64,000 nt of DNA from Hyposmocoma kahamanoa (Eukaryota > Arthropoda > Insecta > Lepidoptera > Cosmopterigidae): contig NW_020654229.1 in the NCBI RefSeq assembly GCF_003589595.1, forward strand, positions 6,199,138-6,263,137, read 5' to 3'. Under the pieces are notes generated by a model. That model made no database searches. It was not told the DNA's origin and saw only the letters and a program-made list of their open reading frames with translations. Shown in pieces: positions 46,401 through 59,500 of this stretch (position 1 is its first letter; every line of letters begins with the position of its first letter). The position numbers were made by a program, and so were the translations under genes.

Positions 46401-49400
46401 CCTTCAGCGTGTTGTCGAGTATACTGTCCAGTATGTCGCTGTAAATAAAGTATATATTATTATTATGACTTATGAACAACAGGCATGGTGATTAGATGTC
46501 CTATTTAGCGGACAAACATTTTGATATTATTTTTAAAAAAGGAGGGTGTTCTCAATTTGTCAGTATTTTTTGTGTCATTACATCTATTTCCCAGATTTTA
46601 TTGAAATTGGAAATGAAACTATTTCTCCGGATTTAAATCGCGTATATTAGTTTTCTCAAACAAACCAACGTTTCGGGCCCTTGACAGGTCCCATGGACAC
46701 GGTTGACCGAGATGGTAAACTGGTATGATAATATAATAATATTAGACATACCTAATGTTATTAGCTAATTTATGAAATATGCTCATTTCAGTTAATTCAA
46801 AACTTTAAAACGCTCTCCTGTAAACTTGGCAATTTCGACATACGATACTTTACGTAGGAGGGGTCGATATGTATTACTTACTTAACAATTCTCCTTTTTT
46901 CACTCAAAGGCTTTGGTCTTTTCAGTTTCTTTCTCATTTCATCAACAACCTTTTGCGAATCTATTTTCACATTTTTAACACCCATGGTTTTAATTTTCTC
47001 ATGCAGCCCCTGGTCCACCATTTTCAAAGGCGACAGCAACTTATTCTCCAAGTCCTGTAGTACTTTGGGATCTAGATACTTAGGTTCCGTGTTAGGTTTC
47101 ATAGGTGGTTTTAGGTTTAGCGAACGACGGCTGCCGGTGGTGTTGTCTTCCATTTGTGATGTTGAAGGTCTGAAAAAAATGTAAAGGAACGGAGTTGAAT
47201 TAATGGAAAAGCAGTGCAAAGTCAAACGGAACAATCGCAAGTCAATTTATAAAATTGTTCTATTCAAGGCATATTGCACGTCTTTTTATACTTGCAGCCT
47301 TCGGGTTAACTTACACCTTAAAATCTCTCAACGCCTTACGAATTTTGTACATATTCAGGACGTTGTTGCAGCTGCCACGATGTTGTTATTAAAGTTTTTT
47401 TATAATGTCAAGTGACGGGACGAACGAGTCGTGCGCCTGGTGGTAAGCTACACGCCTGTCCATTACAGTTGCATTGCGGCACAGATCTTTAAATCGCAAA
47501 GATCTGACGGGCACTGCCACTGTTTGTCACTCTGAGACAAAAGTTGACAAGTCGCATGTGACTGTAATTTCACCAGCACCCTTCAAAACCGGAACGCAGT
47601 AACAATCATATTACCGCTTGGCGGTATAAATAGTTAAGGTGTCAGTACTTCCCTGGACGTAATCTTTCACAAGAAGCTCTACTGCTACTTTTGGTTTTTC
47701 AAAGTTACTAAGGCAGTAACCTGTGAATTGTTATGGTAGTACAACTTTGATCCCATTCTACTAATTAGTCCTAATAATTTAATCAACATTAAATTAGTCA
47801 ATTATTAAACACTGATAATATCGTTGGTATTTGGTCGAAAGGGCATAAACATCGAGTATATAACCAGAAATAGAGACGAAATGCCCTTTTAATTTATTTG
47901 AAAACTATTCTGCCAAATCATTACGGTGACAACTGCGCTCCGATTGGCCAGCCCGAATTTATTATTGACGGGTGTCGTCAATTGTTTCACTTCAAATCGA
48001 CCAGTTTAACTTGTTACATATTTAATATTACATTACCGATGAAATGTGATTCCGTTTGTTTTGTATTTAGATCTATTGCTGTTTTTCCTACACCACCAAA
48101 TGGAACAGCACTCCATAGCTAGAGATATTAATTTTTATTACAAGAAATACAGAATATTTTTGGAATATATGGAGACGTACACACAGGTCAGCTGTGAACG
48201 CTGTACTATTTCCGCTTTCGAATTCGTGATTTCAGCGCAAACGAGAATTGATGTTTAAAAGTGATATAAGGCCCATTTGCCTGATGAGTTGCCAGGGATA
48301 AATGACCCTTATTTCGTCTCTATCTCTGGTTATATACTCGATGGGCATAAACGACATTTCGTAAATTTTTCAGCGGAGCATGTTTTAGGTTTTCACGGGC
48401 GCCGGCCGCAGTGACAGGGCCCCACAGATCTTTGTAATTTAAAGCTCGAAGTGGCACTGCTACTGTTATGGACAGGCGTGTCGCTTACCATCAGGCGCGC
48501 GACTTGTTCGTCCCGTCACTTGGTAAATAAAAAAAAACTAACCTGTTCGTGTAGTTAATTCTCCCTTTAGTGCGTCGCAGGGACATTCGTGACGGCATTA
48601 TCGGGCCGCGTCTTGTGGACTCTGTGTTCTGAGTTTGCTCGTTGAGGATTACTGTAACAAAATGTACAGTAGATTTCAAATAAGTTCATTGACACCCTTT
48701 TGAAAGCGAAAAATCGTATAAAAGATTATTTGTAAACATCGAGTACATAACCAGAAATAGAGACGAAATACCATTTAATTTGTTTGAGAACTATTCTGCC
48801 ATATCATTACTGTGACAACTGCGTTCCGATTGGCTAGCCCGAGTTCGAAACAATTGACGGGTGTCGTCAACTGTATCACTTCAAATCGACCTGTTAACTT
48901 GAGCTTTGCTATAATGGACGAAAATTGCAAAATCACATGTTTAATATTTAATTACCGATGAAATGTGATTCCGTTTGTTGTGCAATTAGATATTTTGCTG
49001 ATTTTCCCACACGAAGAAGAAGAAGAAGAAGATTTGAACTTGCCAATGGCGTGGCGTTTGACGGGTTAAAAGACTAAACACTTACCAGCCTCGACGTTCC
49101 GTACCAATGCGTCCAAATCGCTGGGTGCGGCCGGTGTGCACGTGTCGCATACAAACCGCGTACAACACGACGTCGGCATACAGTGCGCGTGTACGCCTGT
49201 TGTACCACACAGGATGCAAATTTTCATGTCCCACATGCTGAAAAAAATTGGATAAAAGTTACAATTCTAGGGTCGGCGGACTAAAGCAGATAAGTCAAAA
49301 AAGTGCTTCATTTGTTAACACATAATTACATATTTTTTATATTGGTTATAGTGTTGGAAGATGTGAAGAGAATGATAAATTTGAAAAAGACGCCGCTAGA

Positions 49401-52400
49401 ATAAAGTTACAAATTTATGAAGTAACAAACGAATTTGACTTATGTGCTTTAGCCGGTAGATGTATTCATTTAAATGAATGATGTTGGATTTTGACTTATG
49501 TGCATGTCTGTCGATCCTAGAATTAGAAAGCCGTGGTAGCGTAAAGCGCAGGCCACACCGCAAACGAAGCTAAGCTAACCTAGGTTAGCTCACATAGCCG
49601 GGGCATCTATTCATACTTCGGTTCACACCGCGAACTAAGCTAAGCGAGCTAACTAAGCTAACCCAACGATCCCGCCAAGCTATGTAAAATAAGTCGCCCT
49701 TCTGCCGCCCTTCACCCTCACACGCAGCCATAGTGTAGCATGTCACTAGATTCTGTTCCAATCCATTCTAAAAACAAAAAGTAAACAAAACTTTTTGTTT
49801 AAAATCATAAAATCGTATTTGAAAAATGGTAGTCCAAAAGTGAGGTTATTTTTCAACTATACTTCTTATGACTTATCTATGTTTGCATAGTGCTGTACGA
49901 AAAAAAACATTCGGTTCATTCAATTAAAGTTTTTATAATCGATTAGTAAATCGAAAATTTCAATCGCAATCGAACGAGTATCTAAATGTAATGATTCGAA
50001 GGAGGATTTAAAGTTAAAATTTGGGAAATTTTAAATAAATGCTTTTATAGGTTATGTATTTTCATGTAAGAAAAACTGCTAGTATGACTCTGTTAAGTAA
50101 ATCGATTCATTCAATTAATTAATCGATTCGTAGTTGGCATTACAATTGGGCATCACTAAACCGTCTATGGTCAGGTCAGTGACTTGTTTGTTTACTTTTT
50201 GTTTAAAATGGATCGAAGTATACTTACTACGTATTTTTTAGTGTAAGCTTTGCATGCGACTACGTGAACTAAGTAGTTTAGCTTCGTTCGCGGTGTTGCC
50301 TGCGCTTTATGGTTTGACCTACCGCTTCTCAAGCAGAGGCTGTGAGTTCGAATGCGGCCTCCTGAATTTTTCGGAATTTACCACATTCAGGTCAATAATA
50401 ATAAATTTAACTTGATAAAAATTCATTCAATAAAATAATTTGTAAAACGTAATGTAGCGTAAATTTGAATGTTTCTTTGTAAAATTCAAAATAAGGTGTT
50501 GACTTAATAACTTTTAACCGCGAAAAAGTAGCGTGGTTTGCATTAATATTAGACATAACTGGTTGATGACTGTACCACCTCAGTCGACCGTGACCATGGC
50601 ACCTGTGAAGGGCCGGTTTTTTTGAAAAAACAAATATACGCGATTTAAATCCGGAAAAATAGTTTCATTTCCTATGTGTAACAATCGCGAAAACCTAAGA
50701 ACTCGACACATTCAGGTTGCTGCATATTTACTGTTAATGCGTCTTCACGCAACGTTAACGACTTCTCGTTATCAACTTCATGCAGCCGAGACCTCGATTG
50801 CATGAAGTTGATAACGGCTTCACGCATGAAAGTCGATCTAGACTGCATGAATCGATTTCAGCAGTTAACTTGGATAACGAATTAACCGCATGCAGTAGAG
50901 ACCGACCACATGCCGCCGACATCGACTGCATACAATTAATGCGTGAAGCCGTTATCAACTTCATGCAGTCGAGGTCTCGGCTGCATGAAGTCAATAATAA
51001 TAATAGCGTACACACTCATAGCCCCGCACTAAGGAAACCCTGCATCGCTGGTGCTATGGTCACACACGTAAACAACCACAAATTACACCCAAACTCACGA
51101 GAGAAATAAATGTAGGCTATACAAATATTTCTTCCGGCCCGGTTATCGAACCCGGGACCACTGCATGGCAGTCTAGCATGGTAACCTTGCGGCCACGGAG
51201 GTAGCGAAAATCTGTTAGCAGCCTTATTGAGCCAAACAGAAAAAGTTTAAGCCCATGCAATAACAGCGAATGTGTGTGGCGATAAGTACTAGAACCTCCG
51301 TTACGCTATCAATAGACAGACTGTGCTAGTACGCCTCCGAACAATAAAAGGCGTTACGTAAATGACAATAGACAAGGGTATGGTATGGTAAGGTAAGGTA
51401 AAGGTTAAGGTAAGAGATGGTTTTATACCCAAAATCAGAGTCGTAATCCCTCCCTTTAGGGCACAGGCAGTCGTCCGCATTGCACGACAATGGCCGCTCG
51501 TAAATTTCTGCGAACGCGTTTTGCTCTAGTTCCCAGGCTGCGTCTCTAAAAAAACAATAAGAAAAAACATGTTACACCTGGGGGTCTATTGTCGTTCTCC
51601 ATCCGAAACTGTTACTGTCAAATAAGTAATACCCGACCAAATCAAAACACAATGTCAAATATATAGCTTCATTCGCATCATGCGTCTTTTAATATTGACA
51701 TTAATTACCGATAAGTAATAAGTAAATTACCGATAGTTTAAGTGTGGTGACACCAAATTTTTACTAATATTTCACAGAGAAAGAGATTCCCTTGAAAAAT
51801 ATATCACTTGCTACGGACACTTCACATCGTACTTAAAAAATAAAATTCCAGGTGTCCTTGCTGTATATTGCGTTATTCATAGACAACATTTGGTTGCTAG
51901 AAATTTAAGTGAACGTAATTTTCAATCACTGCAATATGTCATCAAAGCAGTCAATAAAATCCGTAACAGCTCTTTGTATGATAGATTACTTCATCAGCTT
52001 TGTATTATTAATGACGAAGATTTCAACCGTTTGTTGTTTCATACTGAAGTTCGTTGGCTATCAAGAGGCAATTGTCTGACTCGATTTTACAACCTGTTTA
52101 ACTCTGTGATAGAGTTCTTGGAAACTAAAGACACAGAATTGCGCAACAAGATCATTACATCAAAGAATGATATAGCTTATATGACAGACCTGTACAAATT
52201 GTTCAACGACATGAATTTCTAACTGCAAGGCGATGAAGTAAATTTAATTAAAACAAAAAATGTCGTTACTGCTTTCGCAGCCAAACTGCTTCTACACAAA
52301 AAGAATATGGGCAGACGCGAGTTTAACAATTTTCTGAATTTATCAGTATCCTGCAGTAACGACGACTTGTTTGCCTACTGCCAACATTTGGAAAACCACC

Positions 52401-55400
52401 ACATTGACTATACTGAACGATACCACGACATTTTGAAGTTTGGAATACCAGACTGGGTGTTGGGTCCGGGTCAAATGTCAACACAGCAATATCAACTCAG
52501 CTGGAAGAACTTATAGAATTGACAACGAACGAGGAAATAAAAATCAAGTTCAAAAACGGTTACCAAGAATTTTGGCTACGAAAACCGATCGCGCAATTGT
52601 ACCCTGGAGGGTGGTCAATCGTTCAACGATTCTTGATAGCATTCCCATCGTCATATTTGTGTGAACGTGGTTTTAGTGCTGTGACAACGCTGTTTACTAA
52701 AAAGAGAAATCGTTTGCACGTTACCGAACGTGGTGGCTGATCTTGTGTAAATTGGAACCTGATATCAACAAACTTATTGAACAGCATCAGATACATCCTT
52801 CACATTAGTTTTTATATTAGAATTGATTATGTTTGTTTTATTTTGAATAAAAATACTCTGTCTGAATACTATATAGCTGCGTTTCAATAATCATTCTCAT
52901 TGGCAGGTGTAGCCCGTAAGAGTTAACTTGAGACCTGAACGCCGTTGTGTACTACCTCAGGTCTCAGGTCAGGTTATAGTAAAAGTCTCGTTTGGAATGA
53001 ATATTTAATCTCCGCTAATATAGCTCGCAATAATTAATTTAATTTGAAGTTATAGTGGTTTTTAAGTAGGTAAAAAAAATGGGGGCGCTAAAAAATAATT
53101 TATTCTCAAAGTGGGCAGTAGACAAAATAAGTTTACCCCCTGCCTTAGGAGGTTAAGATGGGTGAATAATTATAAACTCACCTATCTGGTATATAGTATC
53201 CTTGCTCCACGACAGCTTTGTAGAAGTTGTCCTTGTCATTGCAAAGTGGGCACTTCAAATAATGCATGCCTGCGCTTAGTGCCATGCGCTGGAATAGAAA
53301 ACAGTTTTTTCTCTTCTCATGCTCTTAGGGTCCTATTCCAGAACTCTACTCAATACTGAAGTCAGGTCTTGAGTATTGCAGTGAGCACTGAAAATAGTAC
53401 TCAAGTCCTTGCCATTAGAGTCGTATTTCCAGTGCTTGAAACCACATTCAAGTCTGCTCAAATTCTGACTTGAGCATTGAGTAGAGTTCTAGAATACGAC
53501 CCTGAAAGTTCGTATTTATGCTGGGTGTAGGTTGCATAAAATAGCATTTTATGCTCTAGTATGATATGTCTAACTGTTGTAATTTTACATTCAATTTTAA
53601 TTAAATAATCGTTTATTTGTAATATAGCTGTTTAATTTCCTCACAATCGAAGTGAAAAGCAGAGTGTATATAACTCGTTCATAAAACCCATTGTACCCGC
53701 GACTTAAGCATCCATATATACTCGTCTCGGGTAAAATGACCCGTCTTATGCACTTGTTACACAATACTCTATCAGAGTTCGTCCAGAGAAGTACTACCAC
53801 CTTACCTATTTCTGCCGCCAAGCAGTAATGTCAGCATTGACTGCCTCCGTGGCCGAAGGGTTACCATGCCGGACTGCCACGCAGAGATCCCAGGTTCGAT
53901 TCCCGAGCCGGGAGAAGTATGTGTATGGCCTACATTTATTTATCTCGTGAGTTTGGGTGTAATTTGTGGTTGTCTATGTGTGTCCATGGCACCCGCGACA
54001 CAGGGTTTCCCTAATGGGGGGCTATGTTGAGTGTGTGCGTTATTATTATTATTATTCCTGTTTTGAAAGGTAGGGATACTGATGAAATTCCAGGCAAATG
54101 GGACTTGTCAACTTATGTCTCAGGGTAACGGGCGCATTGGCAGTGCCCTTCCGATCTTTGCGGTTTAAAGCTATAAGTGGCACTGCAACTGTTATGAACA
54201 GGCGCGTCGCTCACCATCCATTAGCCCATGACTTGTTCGTCCCTTAAGGGTAGGTAGGGAGGGTCACAATAATCAAAACTAACGTAGAAAGATATGGTGC
54301 TTGCCATTGCAACTGTCCCCATCTACCGACCCGAGATAGGATTTTCCGGAGAGACTACGGGCTTGACGGCGAAACCAGGGTACAGCGGGCGTCCGGGCCA
54401 AGCCCTCCGCCAGTGATACGCCTTTGCGGGCGTCCCGGACTTGGGTATGCACTCGCTGGGGTTTGTGGCAGCTAGCGCTTCTTAGTACCGGTCTAGTTGA
54501 TGGCTTGAAGCGAGGAGACGTGCAGGGCACCTTTGCCCTTTAAGCTGGAAGCTAGCTGTCCGGACATTGTCGCAGGACACTGCGACTGCGACTGGCATCT
54601 CCGGCACTAGTTCGGAGAGCTAGTAGAGTATAAGCTAGATATCCTTCGGTCCCTCCGGCCGCTTAGATTATTGGGAACTGGGAAGACGTCGATTTTCGGC
54701 GTCGGGAAGTGAGCGTGCCTTACAGCTCCGCCACCAATGAGGAGATTTGGTAGTGGACTCAGACTCGACAGCTTAGCGGTGGCGACCGCTAGTTGTGCAA
54801 TGCGCAACGGGAAGTGAGGGTGCCTACAGCTCCGGTACCTATTTGGAAATAGGGAGGGTACTGTACGTGCACCCGGGGCACCTCACCCGAGGCACTAGCC
54901 TCTCGAAGAACCGGATGAAGTCAAGTGACAGAGGTCAGTGAGAACCCTATACACTGGCTAATCTGGGGTCAGAACCTGAACTTGTAAGGTTCCTGTGCGC
55001 GCGCAGGTCATAGTGCCCTTCTCGCCCTCAGGGTAGGTAGGGAGGGTCATTATAATCAAAACTAACGTAGAAAGATATGGAGCTTACCACTGCAACTAGA
55101 TTTTACCAGAATAACATATATTCTTATGTAATAAAATAGCAATATAATCTCAGTGGAGTCTCAAAGGAAATTACAATGACTAGTGGTTTAAAAAAAAAAA
55201 GCAGAATTGGGGCCCTGGTAATTGGTGTGATTGTTAGGCACATTACAATCCATAAAGTATAAAATTCAAGTACCTGTAAGCAAGTTCTGTGGAACCAAGC
55301 ATCTCTTGCGCAGCAGGGAGGCCAGAATGTCTGCAGTGTAGGGAACCCATCCACTTCTTCATAGCATATCACGCATACTGATTCTGTGGGTCTTCCATCA

Positions 55401-56482
55401 CCTGAAGAGTTATTTTTTAACATAAAGTCAATGCTCTAAAACGTTTTTCTAAACGATTTTGTAAGTTTCAAGCTAAAAAGCGCTTTTTGAAGAATACTTA
55501 TTTTAAAAAAAAGTGCCGATTAATAAGCAGTTTTTTTCCACTCTACACACATAATGTGCTCTGGTAAGAGCATGTATGTGTGACACCATTGATCTACCAA
55601 TAGAAGGACGTCGGGTCCGCCCTAAAAAGTGTCCGAACCAATAGGGCATTAAATCGCAAATAAAGCATCAATGGGATGTCCGTCTTCGTTTGGTCGACCA
55701 ACAGCACAGTGGTCAATGCCGTATTGTGTAATACAAACAGATAATGAATGACAAATAACAGTAAAGGCTGCTTTATTATTAGAAGCTAAATATGGTGCAT
55801 TTTGTTAAGTTTCCAGTCGAAACTAATGTAAATTTTTGGGCCTATATATTGCTGCAAGCAAAATTAAGCTGTACTGCAATGACGTTACAATTTAAAGTAA
55901 ATGTTTTAGTTTCTTTATATTTCTTTACATGACATTACTTTTATATAGGTCAATTCTGTAGCTTGATTTTGATTGCCTCTCCCGATCGGAGACAGTTTTC
56001 CGAGTCAAAGCGCATAATTGCGATTCACAACTAGCCGATCGGATACTTTTGACATTTCTAATCGGGACAATATTTGATTTAACTCACAAATTAGAAAGAT
56101 ATAGTAGGAATCAGGTTCATCTTCTCGATCGGAAACCCATCTGATTTCGAGACTCGGATGGGCTACCCGATCGGATCGATTCCCATTTGAATCAAAATCA
56201 GAACGCTGGACATTATATTCTTGGTTTTTGTATTAGAGCCGTCGTCCATTTGTTGGTAGGTCAATGTGTAACACATACACAAGCTCTATTAGACCTTCTT
56301 TTTATATTACAATTGGTTTTTAACCGACTTCGAGGTTTTCAAATCGACTTTTTTGGTGTGTACACACACCTTGACATGCTATTACTAGACATTTGTACCA
56401 TGAGTACCAAATTTTACTAAGAGTATGTGTGTATACACGCACGCACGCACGCACGCACGCACGCACGGCGCACACACACGTA

Positions 56483-56514
<32 letters not shown>

Positions 56515-56521
56515 TACACAT

Positions 56522-56553
<32 letters not shown>

Positions 56554-59500
56554 TCGCGCGCGCGCGCACACACTCACAAGAGTTTTTTGACGACAATTTT
56601 TACAATTTTTAAAAAGTTTACATTTTACAAAAGACTACCTCAAGCCGTACTTAATACTTATTTATTTATTTATTTATTTATTTGCATTCCATAATGTACA
56701 TTACAGATGTTTTACATATATTGAGATCAAATTATTATTAAATTAAAACATTTAATATCAGTTCTTAGGTTTTCGCGACTGTTACACATAGGAAATGAAA
56801 CTATTTTTCCGGATTTAAATCCTTAAATAATTAAATATATATTTATATATTTAATTATATTGTATGAAAAACATTTTAAAAAATTTGGCCAACTTCTGCT
56901 GTCCCGATTTTTTTCGTCCTTTACAATGGAATAATTCCGTCATGAAACTGAGCCGATCAGCACTAAAAAAATAGTGATAAATTTTATTCATTCTTATGGC
57001 CAACACACGCTTGACCAAAACATTGACTATGCCAAAATTGTTTTCACAAAAAAAACTAAGCAGTTTCTAAGACAGTTTCCTTGTATCTTCTATAGTTTCG
57101 GATTTCTCCACACTGTCCCATTTAAAAATAACACTGTATATTTCAAACATTCCATTGAATTACGGACATTCCTGTAGAATCTTAAAGCTATCGCAGCGCC
57201 TCTTCGTGTTCATGTACGTTTTATCTTTCTGACTAGACTTTTATGTTATAATCAGAAAGTCGAATATTTCTTAATAATTTCGAAAATTGGTGTTGCAATA
57301 ATTCGTCGCTAATTTAAGAAAATATAATCTACATGCCTATCCCAAATAACGTCAATTTTTAATGTTCTTAAACGATTTCCCCAATCCTGAAAAGATCCAG
57401 GACCTAAAAATATTGTCGTAAGGAAGTCTCCATTTTCTGCCTATGTTCCTCATAGTTTGGGTAAGAAAAGTCTAGTTATTCAAATCACTGGTAAACCTAT
57501 AGCCATGCAATACATGTATTCTTATTATTTCCATTAAACAATTTCAATAAAACTTGGCAAATAGATGTAACTCCACCAACTTTTCAGGTAAATTTTTTTT
57601 GTAAGTTTTTTTATAATTATTAAAAAAAATATAACATACCTTCAGTGCTGTCAACATCTTTCAACTCCTTTAAACTGGCCAGATTTTTATTCTTAGCCAA
57701 TTTTTTGCTGAGCTTCATTCTCAACTTGGCAGGAGCCATTATGTGGTCTGGTATCTTCTGTTTCGGAGCATGGTCTCTGCAGTATGACCTGAAAAGAGCA
57801 GATGTAAAAATTAGCATTACAAACGGAGATAAATGTACTAAATTTAGTACTAATTAGTAATAAAAAAAAAGTCTTGTCTAGTAAATTGAAGAGGGACCTC
57901 ATACAAAAGTGCAATTACTCAATAGAAGAATTTTAAGCAATACAGAGATATAATATCCCTAAATTAATTCGTCATTAGTAACCAGAATTAGTACATAAGT
58001 TCATTGTTTTATTGAGGGTGATTTATTACAATTTTTATTATTCAAAAGAATTGAATCATTTTGTTGTGCAATTGTTAATTTATATTTTTTATTTTTGTTC
58101 ATTACTTCGATTTGACTTCTTATTTCTGATTTATATTAATAATCTACCATTCTTTGTTAAGGACCTTCGACATAGTATTGTTTACTGATGACACAGCCTT
58201 GATTTTTAAAACAGACAGACATAAAGTTAATTATGACAATACCCCTTAAAAGAGCAATCCAATCAAAACATTTGAAAAGAGCAATCCCTAGAGTTTCCTG
58301 CTCGTTCTTCTCAGGGAAGTCAGTGTAGTGAACAAGCAGTAGCTTAAAAAATTACGTTTTCAAGTGTAAAAAATTTACCTATGGAATAAATTATTTTTTC
58401 ACTTTCATTTTGATTATTTCCTATGTTAAATTTTTAGCTACTAGCTACCCTTACAGGGTACATACATTGCAAATTTTAATATGTACATTACATGCTTGCT
58501 AATAAATAAATACTGAAATTATTTATTTCATTGCTTTTTCAAAATTTCAGATCCATCTTGTAATGAAAACTATGAAAAGGGATTTACAGGCATGTAAGGA
58601 TAAGTATAAGTCACAATGTATTGGCAAGCTATCTGGTTGACGAAAAGCATCTAGGTGGCTTGAGTCATTTGAGAAAGTCAAGAATGCTGGACAGTTAAAT
58701 CAGTAGAACACAATCAGCCATTTAATGACTAAGGACACACAGTCACAGTATTCTTAATTCCAAATGACAACAAAGTATAGCACAGATCTGTTTATGGTTC
58801 AAAGACTGATCGCAGAAGGTTACAAATAAAAGTCAAGACTTCTAGAAAGTTTTGATGCTTCCAGTTATGCACTAAATCCTCTTTGGTATATGCAGTAGAG
58901 GCATGCTCTTTGGTCGGCCGTTTCGAAAAAACAATAACCCTTCATTAATTATTTTTAACTGCCTCTGTGGCCGAACGGTTACCATGCTGGACTACAATGC
59001 AGACGTTCCAGGTTCGTTTCCCGGGCCAGAAGAAATATTTGAATGGCCTACATTTATTTCTCTCGTGAGTTAGGGTGTAATTTGTTTTTGTCTATGTGTG
59101 TGTCCATGGCACCCGCGACACAGGGTTTCCCTAGTGTGGGGCTATGTCAAGTGTGTGTATTATTATTATTCTAATTATCCTCATTGTTAAGTATATCCGC
59201 AATTTTTTCTGCAATAAATAAATCACTTCTGTGTCCCGCACCTCATCTCATCGTGTTCATCGGTGCCCAGCCAGCATCATCAGGCACAGGTATGGAGTGG
59301 CTCTCTATTGCCTTTTAAATTTCATTTGGATCCAGCACCTGTGCTAGCCATTCGCATTCTTTGCAAGCACACCCTACCAGCATCTTAGGGTAATTAGTCA
59401 CCTAGGATTCTAAAGTTGGATTTTAAAGTAATTCTAGTATGGCACCAAGTAAAAAAATGAAGTAGATAACTAACCTTCCACCAAAGTAAACCATTATTTT

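Noticed and set aside
46869..47184. Plus-strand frames opposite PHF7-like exon 10
   Set aside because: Shadows of the minus-strand exon, which fits the 12-exon phase chain.
54247..55096. LTR retrotransposon
   Set aside because: The 68-bp repeats are too short, lack TG...CA ends and no gag-pol lies between them.
56320..56694. Six overlapping frames of His/Thr or Cys/Val repeats
   Set aside because: Products of the CA/ACGC microsatellite.
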